NCBI GenBank assembly: GCA_963807065.1
Contig: CAWDZQ010000004.1
Location: 124,001 to 188,000 of the forward strand
Origin: CAWAND01 sp963807065
Lineage (GTDB): Bacteria; Chloroflexota; Anaerolineae; Anaerolineales; E44-bin32
Direction of reading: 5' to 3'
DNA: 64,000 nucleotides
The first letter of the stretch is position 1. Every line of letters starts with the position of its first letter. The notes below the pieces were generated by a model that saw only the letters and a list, made by a program, of their open reading frames with translations, made no database searches and was not told the DNA's origin. Below, piece by piece: positions 8,408 to 18,733 of the stretch. The position numbers and the translations under genes are program-made.

Positions 8408-10632
8408 CGGTCTTTCAGGGGTCGAATGCCGGACAGCACCCTCTCGGGAGTCAGCGGAAAGGTGTGGAACCAAAGCCCAATCGCGTTCTGCACCGCCGCC
8501 GTCAGGGCTGCGGCCAAGGGGATGAACGGCATTTCAGCCATGCCTCGCGCTCCCCAGGGGCCGCGCGGATCCGGGTACTCGACGATGACACTTTTCACTG
8601 TGTCAGGAATGTCGAGGATGCCGGGGATCAGGTAGGTTGAGAAATGGGCGGATTGTACGTAGCCGTCTTGCTGGACGAAGTTCTCCAAGATGCCATAGCC
8701 GGCCGCCTGAACCACGGCGCCTTCAATCTGGCCCTCAACCTGTTCGGGATTGATGGCTTTTCCCACGTCGTCGGCGCAGACGACATTCAAGATGTGCATC
8801 TGCCCTGTCTCGGTGTCCACCTCCACGGTGGCCGCCTCGGCCACATAGCCGTAGGCGAAGTTGGGCATCGACTCCCCTGTCTTCGGGTCGAGCATGGTTG
8901 TCTTGGGTGGATGATAGACGAATTGCCCAATCGCCGGACGTTCCTCGGCTTCCCACTGCTTGAGCGCCGCCTCGACCGCCCCCTGGACGGCGTTGCCGGC
9001 CATGAAGGTCATGCGCGAGGCAGACGCAGAGCCTGAATTGCCGGACGAGGCGGTGTCGGACATATCAAGACGCACTCTTTCGATCGTAACCCCGGCGGCT
9101 TCGGCTGCCATTTGCGCCATGGCCGTGTGGGCACCCTGCCCCACATCTGCTCCAGCGTGGCGCAACCAAAGCTCTTCGATCTCGCTGCCGCCACGGAGCT
9201 CGACGTGCGCCTCGCAGCTCTCCGGCGCCCCAAACGAGAAACCAACGTTTTTGTAGCCGCAGGCAAATCCGATCCCGCGCTTGAGATGTGGCTCGGACGG
9301 TTCACCGAGCGACTCTGCGGACGGTGCTTCCCAGCCCTTCCTTGTGTGACGCCAGCCCGCCTCTTCGGCACAGCGCTGAATCACCGTCGCCATCGACACT
9401 CCGCCCGGTAGCCGGGTGCCCACCGGCAAGATTGAGGTCTCTGTCAGGGCGTTGCGCATGCGAATCTCAACCGGGTCCATGCCAAGGGCTTGAGCCAAGC
9501 GTGAGATCTGGGTCTCGGCGGCGAAGATTCCTTGGGGCGCCCCAAAACCGCGAAAAGCGCCGCCAGGGATGTTGTTGGTGTAAACGCTGTAGGCATCGAC
9601 CGAGACATTGGGGATCTCGTAGGGGCCGCTGCACATCAGCGTGGCGTTGCCCAACACCTTGGTCGAGGTGTAGGCGTAGGCGCCACCGTCCTGGACGACT
9701 TCCATTTCGGCCGCCAGGATCTTGCCGTCCTTGGCAGCCCCCCACTTCGCCCGAATCACAAACGGGTGGCGCTTGTGGTGGCCGAGGATGGACTCTTCTC
9801 GAGACCAGATCATCTTCACCGGGCGCTGGATACCGCGCTGGTGAAGCCGCCAGGCTGCCAACGCAAGCACAATCTGGATTGACATGTCTTCTCGGCCGCC
9901 GAAGGCCCCTCCGATGGCAGGGTAGATGACCCTGACCTGGTCTTCGGGAAGGCCCAACGCATGCGCAATTTGCTCACGGTCTTCATGCGTCCACTGGCCC
10001 CCCGCTTCGACGGTAACACGCCCGTCATCATCCATGTAGGCAAGCCCGGCCTCAGGTTGAAGGAACGCGTGTTCCTGGGCGGGCGTCCGATACTCTCCTT
10101 CGACGATGACATCAGCTTTTTCGAACGCCGAGGCGACATCGCCGTGCCGTATGTGGTATTCGCAGAATAGGTTGTGTTCTCGATCGGGGTGGATTTGATA
10201 GGCTCCGTCTTCTCGGGCCCGCAGCGGATCGGTTAGCACGGGGAGATCTTCGTACTCGACCTCGATCTTGGCCACGGCCGCCTCGGCCAGTGCTTCGGTT
10301 TCCGCCACAACCATGGCGATCTGGTCTCCAACGAAGCGCACATGGTCAGCATCCTGCTTGGCCGAGCCCGGACCGCACAACACGGGTTGGTCGGGCATGA
10401 TCAGTCCGTACTCGTTGACGGGCACGTCCTTGGCGGTGAAGATCGCCAGCACGCCGGGCATGGCCTCCGCCTTGGTTGTGTCCAGCCGAGTGATTCGGGC
10501 GTGGGGTCGGCCGGCGAAGAGGATTTTCGCCATGACCTGGTGGGGACGGTTAATGTCGCCGGGGTAAAGCGCCTTGCCGATCACCTTGTCCCTGGCGTCC
10601 AACCGCTGGAGAGATTGACCGATCACGGACAT
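8404..10632 (-). CDS. xdhA: Xanthine dehydrogenase-type Mo-binding subunit
   Basis: 742-residue large subunit of a molybdenum hydroxylase of the xanthine oxidase family, which hydroxylates purines or other N-heterocycles using water. Family motifs are present in order: GGAFGGREDM (first Mo-cofactor loop), PGGAFRGFGAPQ, HAGADVGQGAHTAM, SGNSGSASASR, and GPWGARGMAEMP, whose Glu is the expected catalytic base. ATG at 10632 has GAGGT upstream. It is followed by yqeB with a 4-base overlap. The FAD and iron-sulfur parts are supplied by the fused gene at 12852-14300. Substrate is inferred as xanthine or hypoxanthine from context; sequence alone does not exclude nicotinate or another heterocycle. Confidence 0.92.
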   Translation of the reverse strand: MSVIGQSLQRLDARDKVIGKALYPGDINRPHQVMAKILFAGRPHARITRLDTTKAEAMPGVLAIFTAKDVPVNEYGLIMPDQPVLCGPGSAKQDADHVRFVGDQIAMVVAETEALAEAAVAKIEVEYEDLPVLTDPLRAREDGAYQIHPDREHNLFCEYHIRHGDVASAFEKADVIVEGEYRTPAQEHAFLQPEAGLAYMDDDGRVTVEAGGQWTHEDREQIAHALGLPEDQVRVIYPAIGGAFGGREDMSIQIVLALAAWRLHQRGIQRPVKMIWSREESILGHHKRHPFVIRAKWGAAKDGKILAAEMEVVQDGGAYAYTSTKVLGNATLMCSGPYEIPNVSVDAYSVYTNNIPGGAFRGFGAPQGIFAAETQISRLAQALGMDPVEIRMRNALTETSILPVGTRLPGGVSMATVIQRCAEEAGWRHTRKGWEAPSAESLGEPSEPHLKRGIGFACGYKNVGFSFGAPESCEAHVELRGGSEIEELWLRHAGADVGQGAHTAMAQMAAEAAGVTIERVRLDMSDTASSGNSGSASASRMTFMAGNAVQGAVEAALKQWEAEERPAIGQFVYHPPKTTMLDPKTGESMPNFAYGYVAEAATVEVDTETGQMHILNVVCADDVGKAINPEQVEGQIEGAVVQAAGYGILENFVQQDGYVQSAHFSTYLIPGILDIPDTVKSVIVEYPDPRGPWGARGMAEMPFIPLAAALTAAVQNAIGLWFHTFPLTPERVLSGIRPLKDR

Positions 10633-10647
10633 CCGTTAGACCTCATT

Positions 10648-12396
10648 TCATTGATGTGTCGATTTTCCCGCCTCGCCCATCGAGGCGCCCGGGACCCCAA
10701 GCCGTCTGATTTCGGATCTGACGATCCGCCTCAGAACGGCCAGGCTGGTGGCATAGGTTGGATCCATCCCGTAGTAAGAGAGGGTCCCTGCACCAAGATT
10801 GCGCCCCTTGCTTAGCGGGGTATCCGATGCGTAATGCAGAATGCCCAGCTCGAAGGGAAGTTCATGCAGATTCACGATCTCGTTATCGGGGTAGCGTTTG
10901 GGGCGAGCCACTTCGTAGATCGCCGACAGATAGGGTCCGGCCTCCATCTCGATGTCGGTGTAGCCTTCCCTGTAGAAGACATCCATATACCTGGGTGTCT
11001 GAAGGAAGGTTCCCCGCACGCTGACGGCTTTCTGATTGTCGAGTACAGTGCCATACATCAGTTCCTGATCGACATCGGAAGCCTTGAAGCAGTTTTCAAA
11101 CAAGTAGGTGTTCTGAGACTGCTCGTCATAGACCACCTGGGGGATCATAACGTCCCCCACGATGGCGTTCAACGTGGCCGCCTTACCCAAAACATATACC
11201 CCGCGCAGCTCCCCGACTCGGGTGGCAATGTAGGCCAACACCAGGTAGGCGGCCATCCCCAGAGGGTAATCGATATTCACGACCAGGGCATCAGTCTGCT
11301 TGAGCAGTTCCAGTTCTTCGCCTGCCAGGCGAGGATCCACCCATTCCGCCCGGATTTTTGACAAATCGAAGACCTGAGCCTCAAGATCGAAGCTGTGCTC
11401 GCTGGGAACGCGAACAATTCCGGCCGCGGCCTCATCCTCTGCCAATCGAGCCACCAAGCCGAAGGGGTCGTCCGAGTCAATGTAGCGCTTGAGCGCGTAG
11501 TAGAGAAAGTTTTCGCGGCTGGACCGAACCTGCTCGGCTTCGATATCCTGCCATTCCGCCTGCAAGTCGGGGTGTCCCGTGTCGTCCACAAAGCGAATCA
11601 ATTCTTCTTCATGCCGCAGGGCAAAGCCGGAGAGCAGGTTCGCCAGGCTGTGGGTGTTGCTGGAGACGAAGTACACTGGCCGGTTGAGCAGGCTTGGCTC
11701 CAACTCCTCCACCCGCTCCCACCACAGCTGAGTGGCTCTCCGATATTCGTTCAGGGAACTTGAGAGCAGGCGGATTTTCAGGCGCTTGCCTTCCTCGGCA
11801 ATGGCCCGCATGAGCGGCCAGAATGAGTCACCCCACACCCTTCTCAGACGGCCCAACTCGTCGGCATCGACTCCCAGCCCTTGGGCGAAGACCGCCAGGT
11901 CATCATCGTCATCCCCGGCCTGGGCCAGATAGTTGCGCACTTGCCCACCGGCCATCAGACGGTGGAGCTTGTTCCACTCGATCTGGAATGAAGTCAACAG
12001 GGGAACAATGTCGTCGATATCCGAGCGGCTGGCGATATAACAGGCCAGGGTATCCTGGCCGTTGAAATAGCTCAAACGACGCCGGGCTCGAGCTGTCGCC
12101 AGGGCCCAGGACTCGACATCCCCTACGCCCTTTAGCCTGAACACGTCCTGACTCTGGCCCAAGATAACCCTGTTCACCTGCGCCATGCAGAACGGGAGGC
12201 GAAGCGAGCTGTAGATGAACGCAGAGAAATCTGGCAATATGGCTCGCGCGTCCGGATGCAGCGCCGAGCCCATGCTTGCGTGGACCTCTTCCAGTGTGCG
12301 GATCTCGACATCGGCTGTCGAGCGCAGCAAAGAATAGTAGGTCCGTATGTAGAGTTCGATTTCTTCGGAACCCGTCCGTGGAACCGTCCGATCCAT
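10648..12396 (-). CDS. DUF6909-type protein with nucleosidase-like C-terminus
   Basis: 582 residues resembling proteins annotated as DUF6909. The N-terminal 300 residues are helical and not recognised. The C-terminal half reads like the nucleoside phosphorylase/AMP nucleosidase fold: a glycine-rich strand turn with GVYVLGKAATLNAIVGDVMI and IPQVVYDE, a MEAG element (YTDIEMEAGPYLSAIYE) in the place of the substrate-binding Met-Glu, and ASDTPLSKG in the place of the catalytic SDxPL loop of AMP nucleosidase. It lies between a small membrane protein and the xdh large subunit, 15 bases from the latter, inside a purine operon. A purine nucleosidase or phosphorylase feeding the hydroxylase is inferred, not shown. 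ATG at 12396. Confidence 0.75.
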   Translation of the reverse strand: MDRTVPRTGSEEIELYIRTYYSLLRSTADVEIRTLEEVHASMGSALHPDARAILPDFSAFIYSSLRLPFCMAQVNRVILGQSQDVFRLKGVGDVESWALATARARRRLSYFNGQDTLACYIASRSDIDDIVPLLTSFQIEWNKLHRLMAGGQVRNYLAQAGDDDDDLAVFAQGLGVDADELGRLRRVWGDSFWPLMRAIAEEGKRLKIRLLSSSLNEYRRATQLWWERVEELEPSLLNRPVYFVSSNTHSLANLLSGFALRHEEELIRFVDDTGHPDLQAEWQDIEAEQVRSSRENFLYYALKRYIDSDDPFGLVARLAEDEAAAGIVRVPSEHSFDLEAQVFDLSKIRAEWVDPRLAGEELELLKQTDALVVNIDYPLGMAAYLVLAYIATRVGELRGVYVLGKAATLNAIVGDVMIPQVVYDEQSQNTYLFENCFKASDVDQELMYGTVLDNQKAVSVRGTFLQTPRYMDVFYREGYTDIEMEAGPYLSAIYEVARPKRYPDNEIVNLHELPFELGILHYASDTPLSKGRNLGAGTLSYYGMDPTYATSLAVLRRIVRSEIRRLGVPGASMGEAGKSTHQ

Positions 12397-12402
12397 GTCG
12401 TC

Positions 12403-12795
12403 CTAGCGCCCTCTGCTCCGATAAACCCCGCGCTTCTGCTTGCGCCGCTTCGGAGTCGGAGCGTCGGCCTCACCCGGCTTGATGGGAAACAAGATGGCAT
12501 ACACGAAACTCACCAGGCCGAACCCCAGCAAGAGAAAGAGAATGCCGATGACAAGTCGCGGTGTCAGACCATACGGCAGCCAGGATGGCATGAAGGCAGG
12601 CTGCACCGCTTGCGGCGGGATGTAGACCCAGCCATTCGCCGCATTCGCCGCCAAGAACCATCCCGAAAAGGCGTAACCTGCCACGGCAAATGCCACCATC
12701 ATGAGGCATCCAACGCCGCGCCAGATGGGATTCATCCGCTGTCGTTGTTCGCGCTCTTTGTCAAGCTGTCGGTAGCGATATGTTTCGCGTCCCAT
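12403..12795 (-). CDS. Small two-helix membrane protein, unknown function
   Basis: 130 residues. A charged N-terminus (RYRQLDKEREQRQR) is followed by two hydrophobic segments, about residues 27-50 and 80-102, and a basic tail (TPKRRKQKRGVYRSRGR). No family recognised. ATG at 12795 has GAAGGG upstream. The gene sits between the FAD/FeS fusion gene and the DUF6909 gene with small gaps, so it is co-transcribed with the hydroxylase. An anchoring role is possible but unsupported. Confidence 0.75.
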   Translation of the reverse strand: MGRETYRYRQLDKEREQRQRMNPIWRGVGCLMMVAFAVAGYAFSGWFLAANAANGWVYIPPQAVQPAFMPSWLPYGLTPRLVIGILFLLLGFGLVSFVYAILFPIKPGEADAPTPKRRKQKRGVYRSRGR

Positions 12796-12851
12796 GAGCT
12801 TTCCCTTCGGGCGTCACTCCGGCCCAGGGCGGAGGGCTGAATCGCCTCGGA

Positions 12852-14300
12852 CTAATCAGCCGCCGCGCGGAACGATCGGTCTGCTTCCCTCGCCGCCTGT
12901 TCGACGGCGTCGATAATCTTATAGTAGCCGGTGCAGCGGCAAAGATTCCCCGTGATCGACTGCTGAATATCCCAACGCGTCGGGTGGTCGACCTCTTCCA
13001 GGAGCTTGGCCCCTGACATCAGGAAACCCGGAGTACAGTAGCCGCACTGTACGGCGCCCTGGTCGACGAACGCCTGCTGGATGGGGTGGAGCCAATCGCC
13101 GTCCGCCAGCCCTTCAATCGTAACGATTTCTGCGCCGTCGGCGCGTGGTGCCGGCACCATGCAGGCCATGACTGCCATCCCGTCGAGGAAGACCGTGCAC
13201 GCGCCACACTCGCCCTCGGCACAGCCCTCTTTGGTGCCTATCAGTTCCCCCTCTTCGCGCAGCAGGCGTAAAAGCGTCTTCCCCTGACCCGACGTGAATG
13301 TGTGCACCCTGCCATTGATGGTCGTGCGAATCGGCTGTCGGGAGTCATGGGTCCCGGGTGCTTCCAGCGGGCGGACCCAGTGGTACTCAGCGGGACCCCA
13401 CAGAGCGACAGGGTGATCCGGATAATCCTGGCGTTCCTTTCCAGCCGCCAAAGTTCGCAGCGCGCGCCGGACGATGGTCCGGACCATTTCGGATCGGTAA
13501 GCTCGGCCGCTGCGGACGTCGTCAATGGGATGCGCGGCGTCGAGTGCCGCCGCGGCAGCGCGGTCGATGTTTTCAGGCGTCAGTGCCGCCCCTTCGAGCA
13601 CATCCTCGGCTGACTTAGCATGGACGATGGTCGGGGCCACCGAGCCCAGCGTGATACTTGCCCGGCGAACGACGTCCCCCTCCATCTCAAGAACCACGGC
13701 AGTGTTGACGATCGAGATGGCCTGCGCCTTGCGCAGACCGAGCTTGAGGAAAGTGCTTCGAGTGTTGGCCGCCGGCAGACCGAACAAAATGTCCACCAAC
13801 ATCTCATCCGGCCGCATCACCGTCTTGCGAACACCCTGATAGAACTCAGCCAGCGAGACAAGCCGTTCGGTTGCTTTAGACCGCAAGAGCACCTTCGCCT
13901 CGAGCGCCATCAAAGGCGTGATCGAGTCATTGGCCGGTGAAGCTGTGATCAAATTTCCGGCCACGGTGCCCCGGTTGCGGATTTGGGGCGCACCCACTTC
14001 CCAGCATGCCCGCGCCAGGGTGTACGCCCGTTCCACGATCAGAGAAGCCGTGGCGCAGTGGTTGTGCGTCACAAGCGGACCCAGGTGGACCATCCCGTCG
14101 TCGTCCAATTGGATGTGGTCCAACCCCGGGATGCGGCTGATATCGATGAGCGTTGTCACATCAGGGCGCTGACCACGTTCGAGTTCGAGGATCAGATCCG
14201 TCGCTCCGGCCACAATCCGGGCGGTACCTTGGTTGTCGTGAAGGGCCAGGATCGCCTGATCCAGGCTGGTTGGGGTGAGGTAGCGGTCCCACAGACTCAT
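12852..14300 (-). CDS. Xanthine dehydrogenase FAD + 2Fe-2S subunit (fusion)
   Basis: 482 residues joining two subunits of the molybdenum hydroxylase. The N-terminal part (to about residue 290) is the FAD-binding subunit, with IVAGATDLILELERG and RNRGTVAGNLITASPANDS. The C-terminal 160 residues are the iron-sulfur subunit: plant-type cluster ligands in GCAEGECGAC plus a later Cys, and the second cluster in QCGYCTPG and NLCRCTGYY. The order FAD then FeS is the reverse of the XdhA fusion of proteobacteria (FeS then FAD). The ATG at 14300 overlaps the stop of the preceding xdhC-like gene by four bases. It passes electrons from the Mo site to an unknown acceptor. Confidence 0.93.
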   Translation of the reverse strand: MSLWDRYLTPTSLDQAILALHDNQGTARIVAGATDLILELERGQRPDVTTLIDISRIPGLDHIQLDDDGMVHLGPLVTHNHCATASLIVERAYTLARACWEVGAPQIRNRGTVAGNLITASPANDSITPLMALEAKVLLRSKATERLVSLAEFYQGVRKTVMRPDEMLVDILFGLPAANTRSTFLKLGLRKAQAISIVNTAVVLEMEGDVVRRASITLGSVAPTIVHAKSAEDVLEGAALTPENIDRAAAAALDAAHPIDDVRSGRAYRSEMVRTIVRRALRTLAAGKERQDYPDHPVALWGPAEYHWVRPLEAPGTHDSRQPIRTTINGRVHTFTSGQGKTLLRLLREEGELIGTKEGCAEGECGACTVFLDGMAVMACMVPAPRADGAEIVTIEGLADGDWLHPIQQAFVDQGAVQCGYCTPGFLMSGAKLLEEVDHPTRWDIQQSITGNLCRCTGYYKIIDAVEQAAREADRSFRAAAD

Positions 14301-15124
14301 TCCGACTTGGCTCCCTTGCTGCGGCGCTGAACGGGTGTGTGCGCCATGGACTCCCCCGATCCTCCTCGACGCAGCATGATCACCTGCCCAAGCACGCTGA
14401 CGGCAATCTCTTCAGGTGTCTCAGCGTTCAATTCTAAACCCATCGGCGAGGTGATACGCGAAATCTGATCTTCGGAGATTCCCGCCTGCCTGAGCTGCTC
14501 CACTGTGGTTTCCCAGCGACGCCTTGACCCAATGACCCCGATGTATGGCGCTGGTGTGGCCAGCAGCCGGGGCAGGCCCACCACGTCCAAGTCGACGCTC
14601 CGGGTCGTGAGCAAGACGTACGTTTGAGAATGGACATCGACCTGATCGGTGATGTCCTTCATCGGGCAGGTCAACACGCGGTCCACGTCTGGCACAGTGT
14701 TGGGTTCGGTGAAGCTCGGTCGATCATCCACGAGCGTCACTTCAAAGCCCAACCATTTCCCCAGGTAGGCGGACGCATTGCCGACATGGCCTGCGCCAAT
14801 CACAAGCAGCCTTGGCTTGGGTTTGAGCGGTTCGATCACCACTTGAATTTCTCCTCCGCAGACCCCGACATCACCTTGGGATGGATCTTGAAAGACGTAG
14901 TCCTTGACGCGCAGCTGGCCGGCATCCAGGGCTTCTAGCGCCTCCGTGATAACGCGATTCTCCATCTCTCCGCCGCCAATGGTGCCCTCGATTGACCCGT
15001 CCGGCAGGACGAGCATCTTGCTGCCCTCATGCCGTGGCACAGAGCCCCGCGCCGCGACCACGGTCACCAGCACGGCCCGTTTGCCTTCTGCCTCCAGCGC
15101 CGCCAGGCGTGAATAGATGCTCAT
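14297..15124 (-). CDS. XdhC/CoxI family Mo-cofactor insertion protein
   Basis: 275 residues. The N-terminal XdhC/CoxI domain has VTVVAARGSVPRHEGSKML and GTIGGGEMENRV; the C-terminal Rossmann-like XdhC_C domain has LLVIGAGHVGNASAYLGKWL and YIGVIGSRRRWETT. Proteins of this family deliver mature, sulfurated molybdenum cofactor to xanthine dehydrogenase-type enzymes. ATG at 15124 is preceded by GGAGGGG and overlaps nothing; the upstream pyrophosphatase gene ends at 15125. The 3-prime end overlaps the FAD/FeS subunit start, so the two are translated in series. Confidence 0.92.
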   Translation of the reverse strand: MSIYSRLAALEAEGKRAVLVTVVAARGSVPRHEGSKMLVLPDGSIEGTIGGGEMENRVITEALEALDAGQLRVKDYVFQDPSQGDVGVCGGEIQVVIEPLKPKPRLLVIGAGHVGNASAYLGKWLGFEVTLVDDRPSFTEPNTVPDVDRVLTCPMKDITDQVDVHSQTYVLLTTRSVDLDVVGLPRLLATPAPYIGVIGSRRRWETTVEQLRQAGISEDQISRITSPMGLELNAETPEEIAVSVLGQVIMLRRGGSGESMAHTPVQRRSKGAKSE

Positions 15125-16468
15125 CTACCCCTCCAGCAGCGCCAAAACCGTTGGCAGGAGCTGCTTCTTGCGGGAGACGACCCCTCGGGCGTCCAATGTG
15201 CCGTCCGCCAGATGGGGAAAGGGCAGCTCATCCAGCGCCGGCGGCGCAGATTGCAGCACTATCCGGCTCGAGCCTCCAACCACGTCTGTGATCATGAGCA
15301 TCGTGAAATCCAGGCCTTGTTCCTTCTTGAGGTTTTCCAAGGCACTCTTAAGGCCATCGAGATGATCAGCCAGCTCCAGATGATCGGTGACCTCCACCTG
15401 AGCAATGGCGAATTTCTGGCGGCCCTCTTCGTAGATCTTGAGATCCCCATTGACGACCGAATCTGGATCGCGCGACACGAGGCCAGCCCCCGCCTGCAGC
15501 ACTTGGCGGCCAAAGGTGTCGATCGTCTCTCCGGCCAGCGGTCCGCCGCCGACAAGAGCCCAACGCGCCAGCACGTCAGCGGCCCGGCGATCGCGATCGG
15601 TGGTTGTCGGCGAAGCGAGGATCAGCGTGTCGGAGAGCATGCCCGCCAACAACAGCCCGGCCTGGGCCGGCGGGGCGCTCAGACCGGACTGCTGAATGCG
15701 CTCGGTGATCAGCGTGCTGGTGCTGCCCACCGGCTCCACCCAGAATCGAATCGGCGCCCTTGTCGCCGGATTGTCCAGGCGGTGATGATCGACCACCTCG
15801 ATCAACTCAGCCTCATTCAGTGACCGCACCGATTGTTTGGCTTCATTGTGATCCACCAGAATGAGCCGTATGCGCGGGGGGTTGAGCAAATCCCGCTGAC
15901 GGCAGACCCCCTGGTAGGCTCCGCCGTCATCGATCACCCAGAATTCATTGCGCTCTTCGCGCAGAATGCGGGGGAGGAGATCCCTGATCCTCCAGTTGGC
16001 GTGAAATTTGGGAACGCCCTTGTCTGCGGCGGCATCGCTCGGTTGGTTGAAGATCTCCGCCAGCTTTTGTTGAGGCTGGTTGGGTTGGTCTCCGACCAAC
16101 CGACTCAGATGGCGAAACAGGCTGAAGGCGGTGATCAATCCGTAGGGCATGCCATCCGAGTCGACCACCGGGGCGGCAAAACCGGTCCTGCCGGCGATGG
16201 CCCAGGCCTCCCTCAAGGGCTGGCTAGGGAGCACACTATCTAATCGACGGGCAACATCACCGAATCGGGGGGAGGCATCGGCCAGAAGCTCGGGGGCATC
16301 GAGGCCGAGGCGCTCGAGGGCCCAGGCCGTCTGGAGGTTGATATTGCCTGCGCGCGCCGCGAGCACCTGGTCCCCATTCTTGGCGTTCAGGAGCCAGGCA
16401 TATCCGACAGCGGACGCAATCGCATCTGTGTCGGGATTGACATGACCAACGACGTATGTCTTGTTCAT
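15125..16468 (-). CDS. ppaC: Mn-dependent inorganic pyrophosphatase with CBS domains
   Basis: Family II pyrophosphatase of 447 residues. DHH-domain metal ligands are visible: HVNPDTDAIAS at the start, LVDHNEAKQS, and VVDHHRLDN. The DHHA2 domain ends in VVSRKKQLLP, the substrate-binding SRKKQ motif. Between the first and second metal motifs, residues about 60-190 form a regulatory CBS pair (FAAPVVDSDGMPYGLITAFS, then FWVIDDGGAYQGVCRQRDLL); no DRTGG domain is evident. CBS-PPases are regulated by adenine nucleotides. In this operon it would remove pyrophosphate made by the nucleotidylyltransferases (CofC, MocA), which is inference from position. Confidence 0.9.
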   Translation of the reverse strand: MNKTYVVGHVNPDTDAIASAVGYAWLLNAKNGDQVLAARAGNINLQTAWALERLGLDAPELLADASPRFGDVARRLDSVLPSQPLREAWAIAGRTGFAAPVVDSDGMPYGLITAFSLFRHLSRLVGDQPNQPQQKLAEIFNQPSDAAADKGVPKFHANWRIRDLLPRILREERNEFWVIDDGGAYQGVCRQRDLLNPPRIRLILVDHNEAKQSVRSLNEAELIEVVDHHRLDNPATRAPIRFWVEPVGSTSTLITERIQQSGLSAPPAQAGLLLAGMLSDTLILASPTTTDRDRRAADVLARWALVGGGPLAGETIDTFGRQVLQAGAGLVSRDPDSVVNGDLKIYEEGRQKFAIAQVEVTDHLELADHLDGLKSALENLKKEQGLDFTMLMITDVVGGSSRIVLQSAPPALDELPFPHLADGTLDARGVVSRKKQLLPTVLALLEG

Positions 16469-16525
16469 GGTGTACTCCGCCGCGCCAGGCCCGCTTGCCC
16501 ATCGGATGGGCAGCCCCGGTGTGGC

Positions 16526-17053
16526 TCAGCCTTCCCGTCCCTGCGTCGAATTATCAGGATACAACCTCCACCCCAAGGAGTCGAGCAGGGCACCGTCCTT
16601 GCGGTCTCCCGGCATCGGCACCAGCACGGCTTCCGCCTCAGCGGCTACCGTACCATCCGGAAGACGGATTTGGGCGGTGGCTGTGGCCATCCGCTCAACC
16701 AGCCGCGTGAGTTGGGCCTGAAGATGCAATGCCGCTCCGGTTGGAACCGGCTTGCGGTAGCGAATCTCCAACTTGGCCGTCATCATGAAGCGGTTGGCTT
16801 GGCCGATCATTGCCGCTCGGCTGACCATTTCATCCAACATGGACGCCACAATGCCGCCGTGTACCACGCCGGGGTACCCCTCGAAGTGCTCGGAAACTGT
16901 GTAGTGGGATTCGAGACGGTCGGGGCCCAGTTCGTAGAACGTTAAACCCAAGCCGAACGGGTTCTCAAGGCCGCAGGCGAAGCAGCTGCGCGAATTGGGC
17001 TGTTTGACTGGCCTGCCATGGTCGCCGTGCGGCTCAAGTTGTTTAGCCATCAT
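16526..17053 (-). CDS. Hotdog-fold thioesterase, PaaI-like
   Basis: 175 residues with the N-terminal CFACGLENPFGLGL element and the hotdog core HFEGYPGVVHGGIVASMLDEM, typical of PaaI/4HBT acyl-CoA thioesterases. The conserved HGG and acidic residue are present. ATG at 17053 follows GAGGGTG; ATG at 17050 is an alternative. It lies between the F420 module and the pyrophosphatase and is transcribed with them. Substrate unknown. Confidence 0.85.
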   Translation of the reverse strand: MMAKQLEPHGDHGRPVKQPNSRSCFACGLENPFGLGLTFYELGPDRLESHYTVSEHFEGYPGVVHGGIVASMLDEMVSRAAMIGQANRFMMTAKLEIRYRKPVPTGAALHLQAQLTRLVERMATATAQIRLPDGTVAAEAEAVLVPMPGDRKDGALLDSLGWRLYPDNSTQGREG

Positions 17054-17102
17054 TCACCCTCGAATGGTCGAAGAGGGTGGCGATGGACGCATGCCACCCC
17101 GG

Positions 17103-18097
<995 letters not shown>

Positions 18098-18101
<4 letters not shown>

Positions 18102-18733
18102 GTGCCTGGGATCTCCTCGGCGGCTTTGATCGGCTGACCTTGCTCTAACCTGAGGATCTCGAGATCCTCAGGCAAATCCACGTCAAGGGCAAGCGACGGC
18201 AGTTCGCATATTTCCAGCCTCGCACCGGAAGCTTTGGCCCGAGCGACATGTCGGGAGAAGCTGTCGGGGCCGAAGTCATATTCTATCAAACCGGGCGGCG
18301 AGGATAGCAGGGCGTTCGTCCCTGTCCCGTGCCGATCAGGGGCGACCACAACTACAGGAGGATCTTGGGCCAGCGACAGCAGCCGCTCCACGTCTCCCCG
18401 CGAGATCAGCGGCAGGTCAGCCGGCAAGATGAGCACCCGCGAGACGCCATAGCCCCGCGCCACCAGTGTGGCTCGGATCAAGGCACGGTTGAGCTCCGGA
18501 GTGCCGTTTTCCTGGACGGTTCGCGCACCGTATTCTCGGGCCACCGAAAGGGCCATCGAATCCCGGCTGATTACCAGCGTGTGTTCGACGTCTGGGACCT
18601 CCCTCAGCACATCCAGGGTGTGCGTGAGAAGTTCCCGGCTCAAGAGAGCCCGCTCCTCGACCGACAGCACGCCGGCGAGCCTGGATTTTGAACGCCGCAG
18701 TGGTTTGACCGGTACAATCGCCCAAAGTGTCAC
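18098..18733 (-). CDS. cofC: 2-phospho-L-lactate/PEP guanylyltransferase
   Basis: CofC (FbiD) activates phospholactate or phosphoenolpyruvate with GTP for F420 synthesis. The 211-residue product has VPVKPLRRSKSRL at residues 8-20 and the metal-site element LPADLPLIS, as in the family. GTG at 18733 overlaps the cofD stop (GTGA). Order cofD-cofC-LLM with 4-base overlaps shows strict co-expression. Which three-carbon substrate is used is not visible, but the neighbouring nitroreductase argues for phosphoenolpyruvate. Confidence 0.92.
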
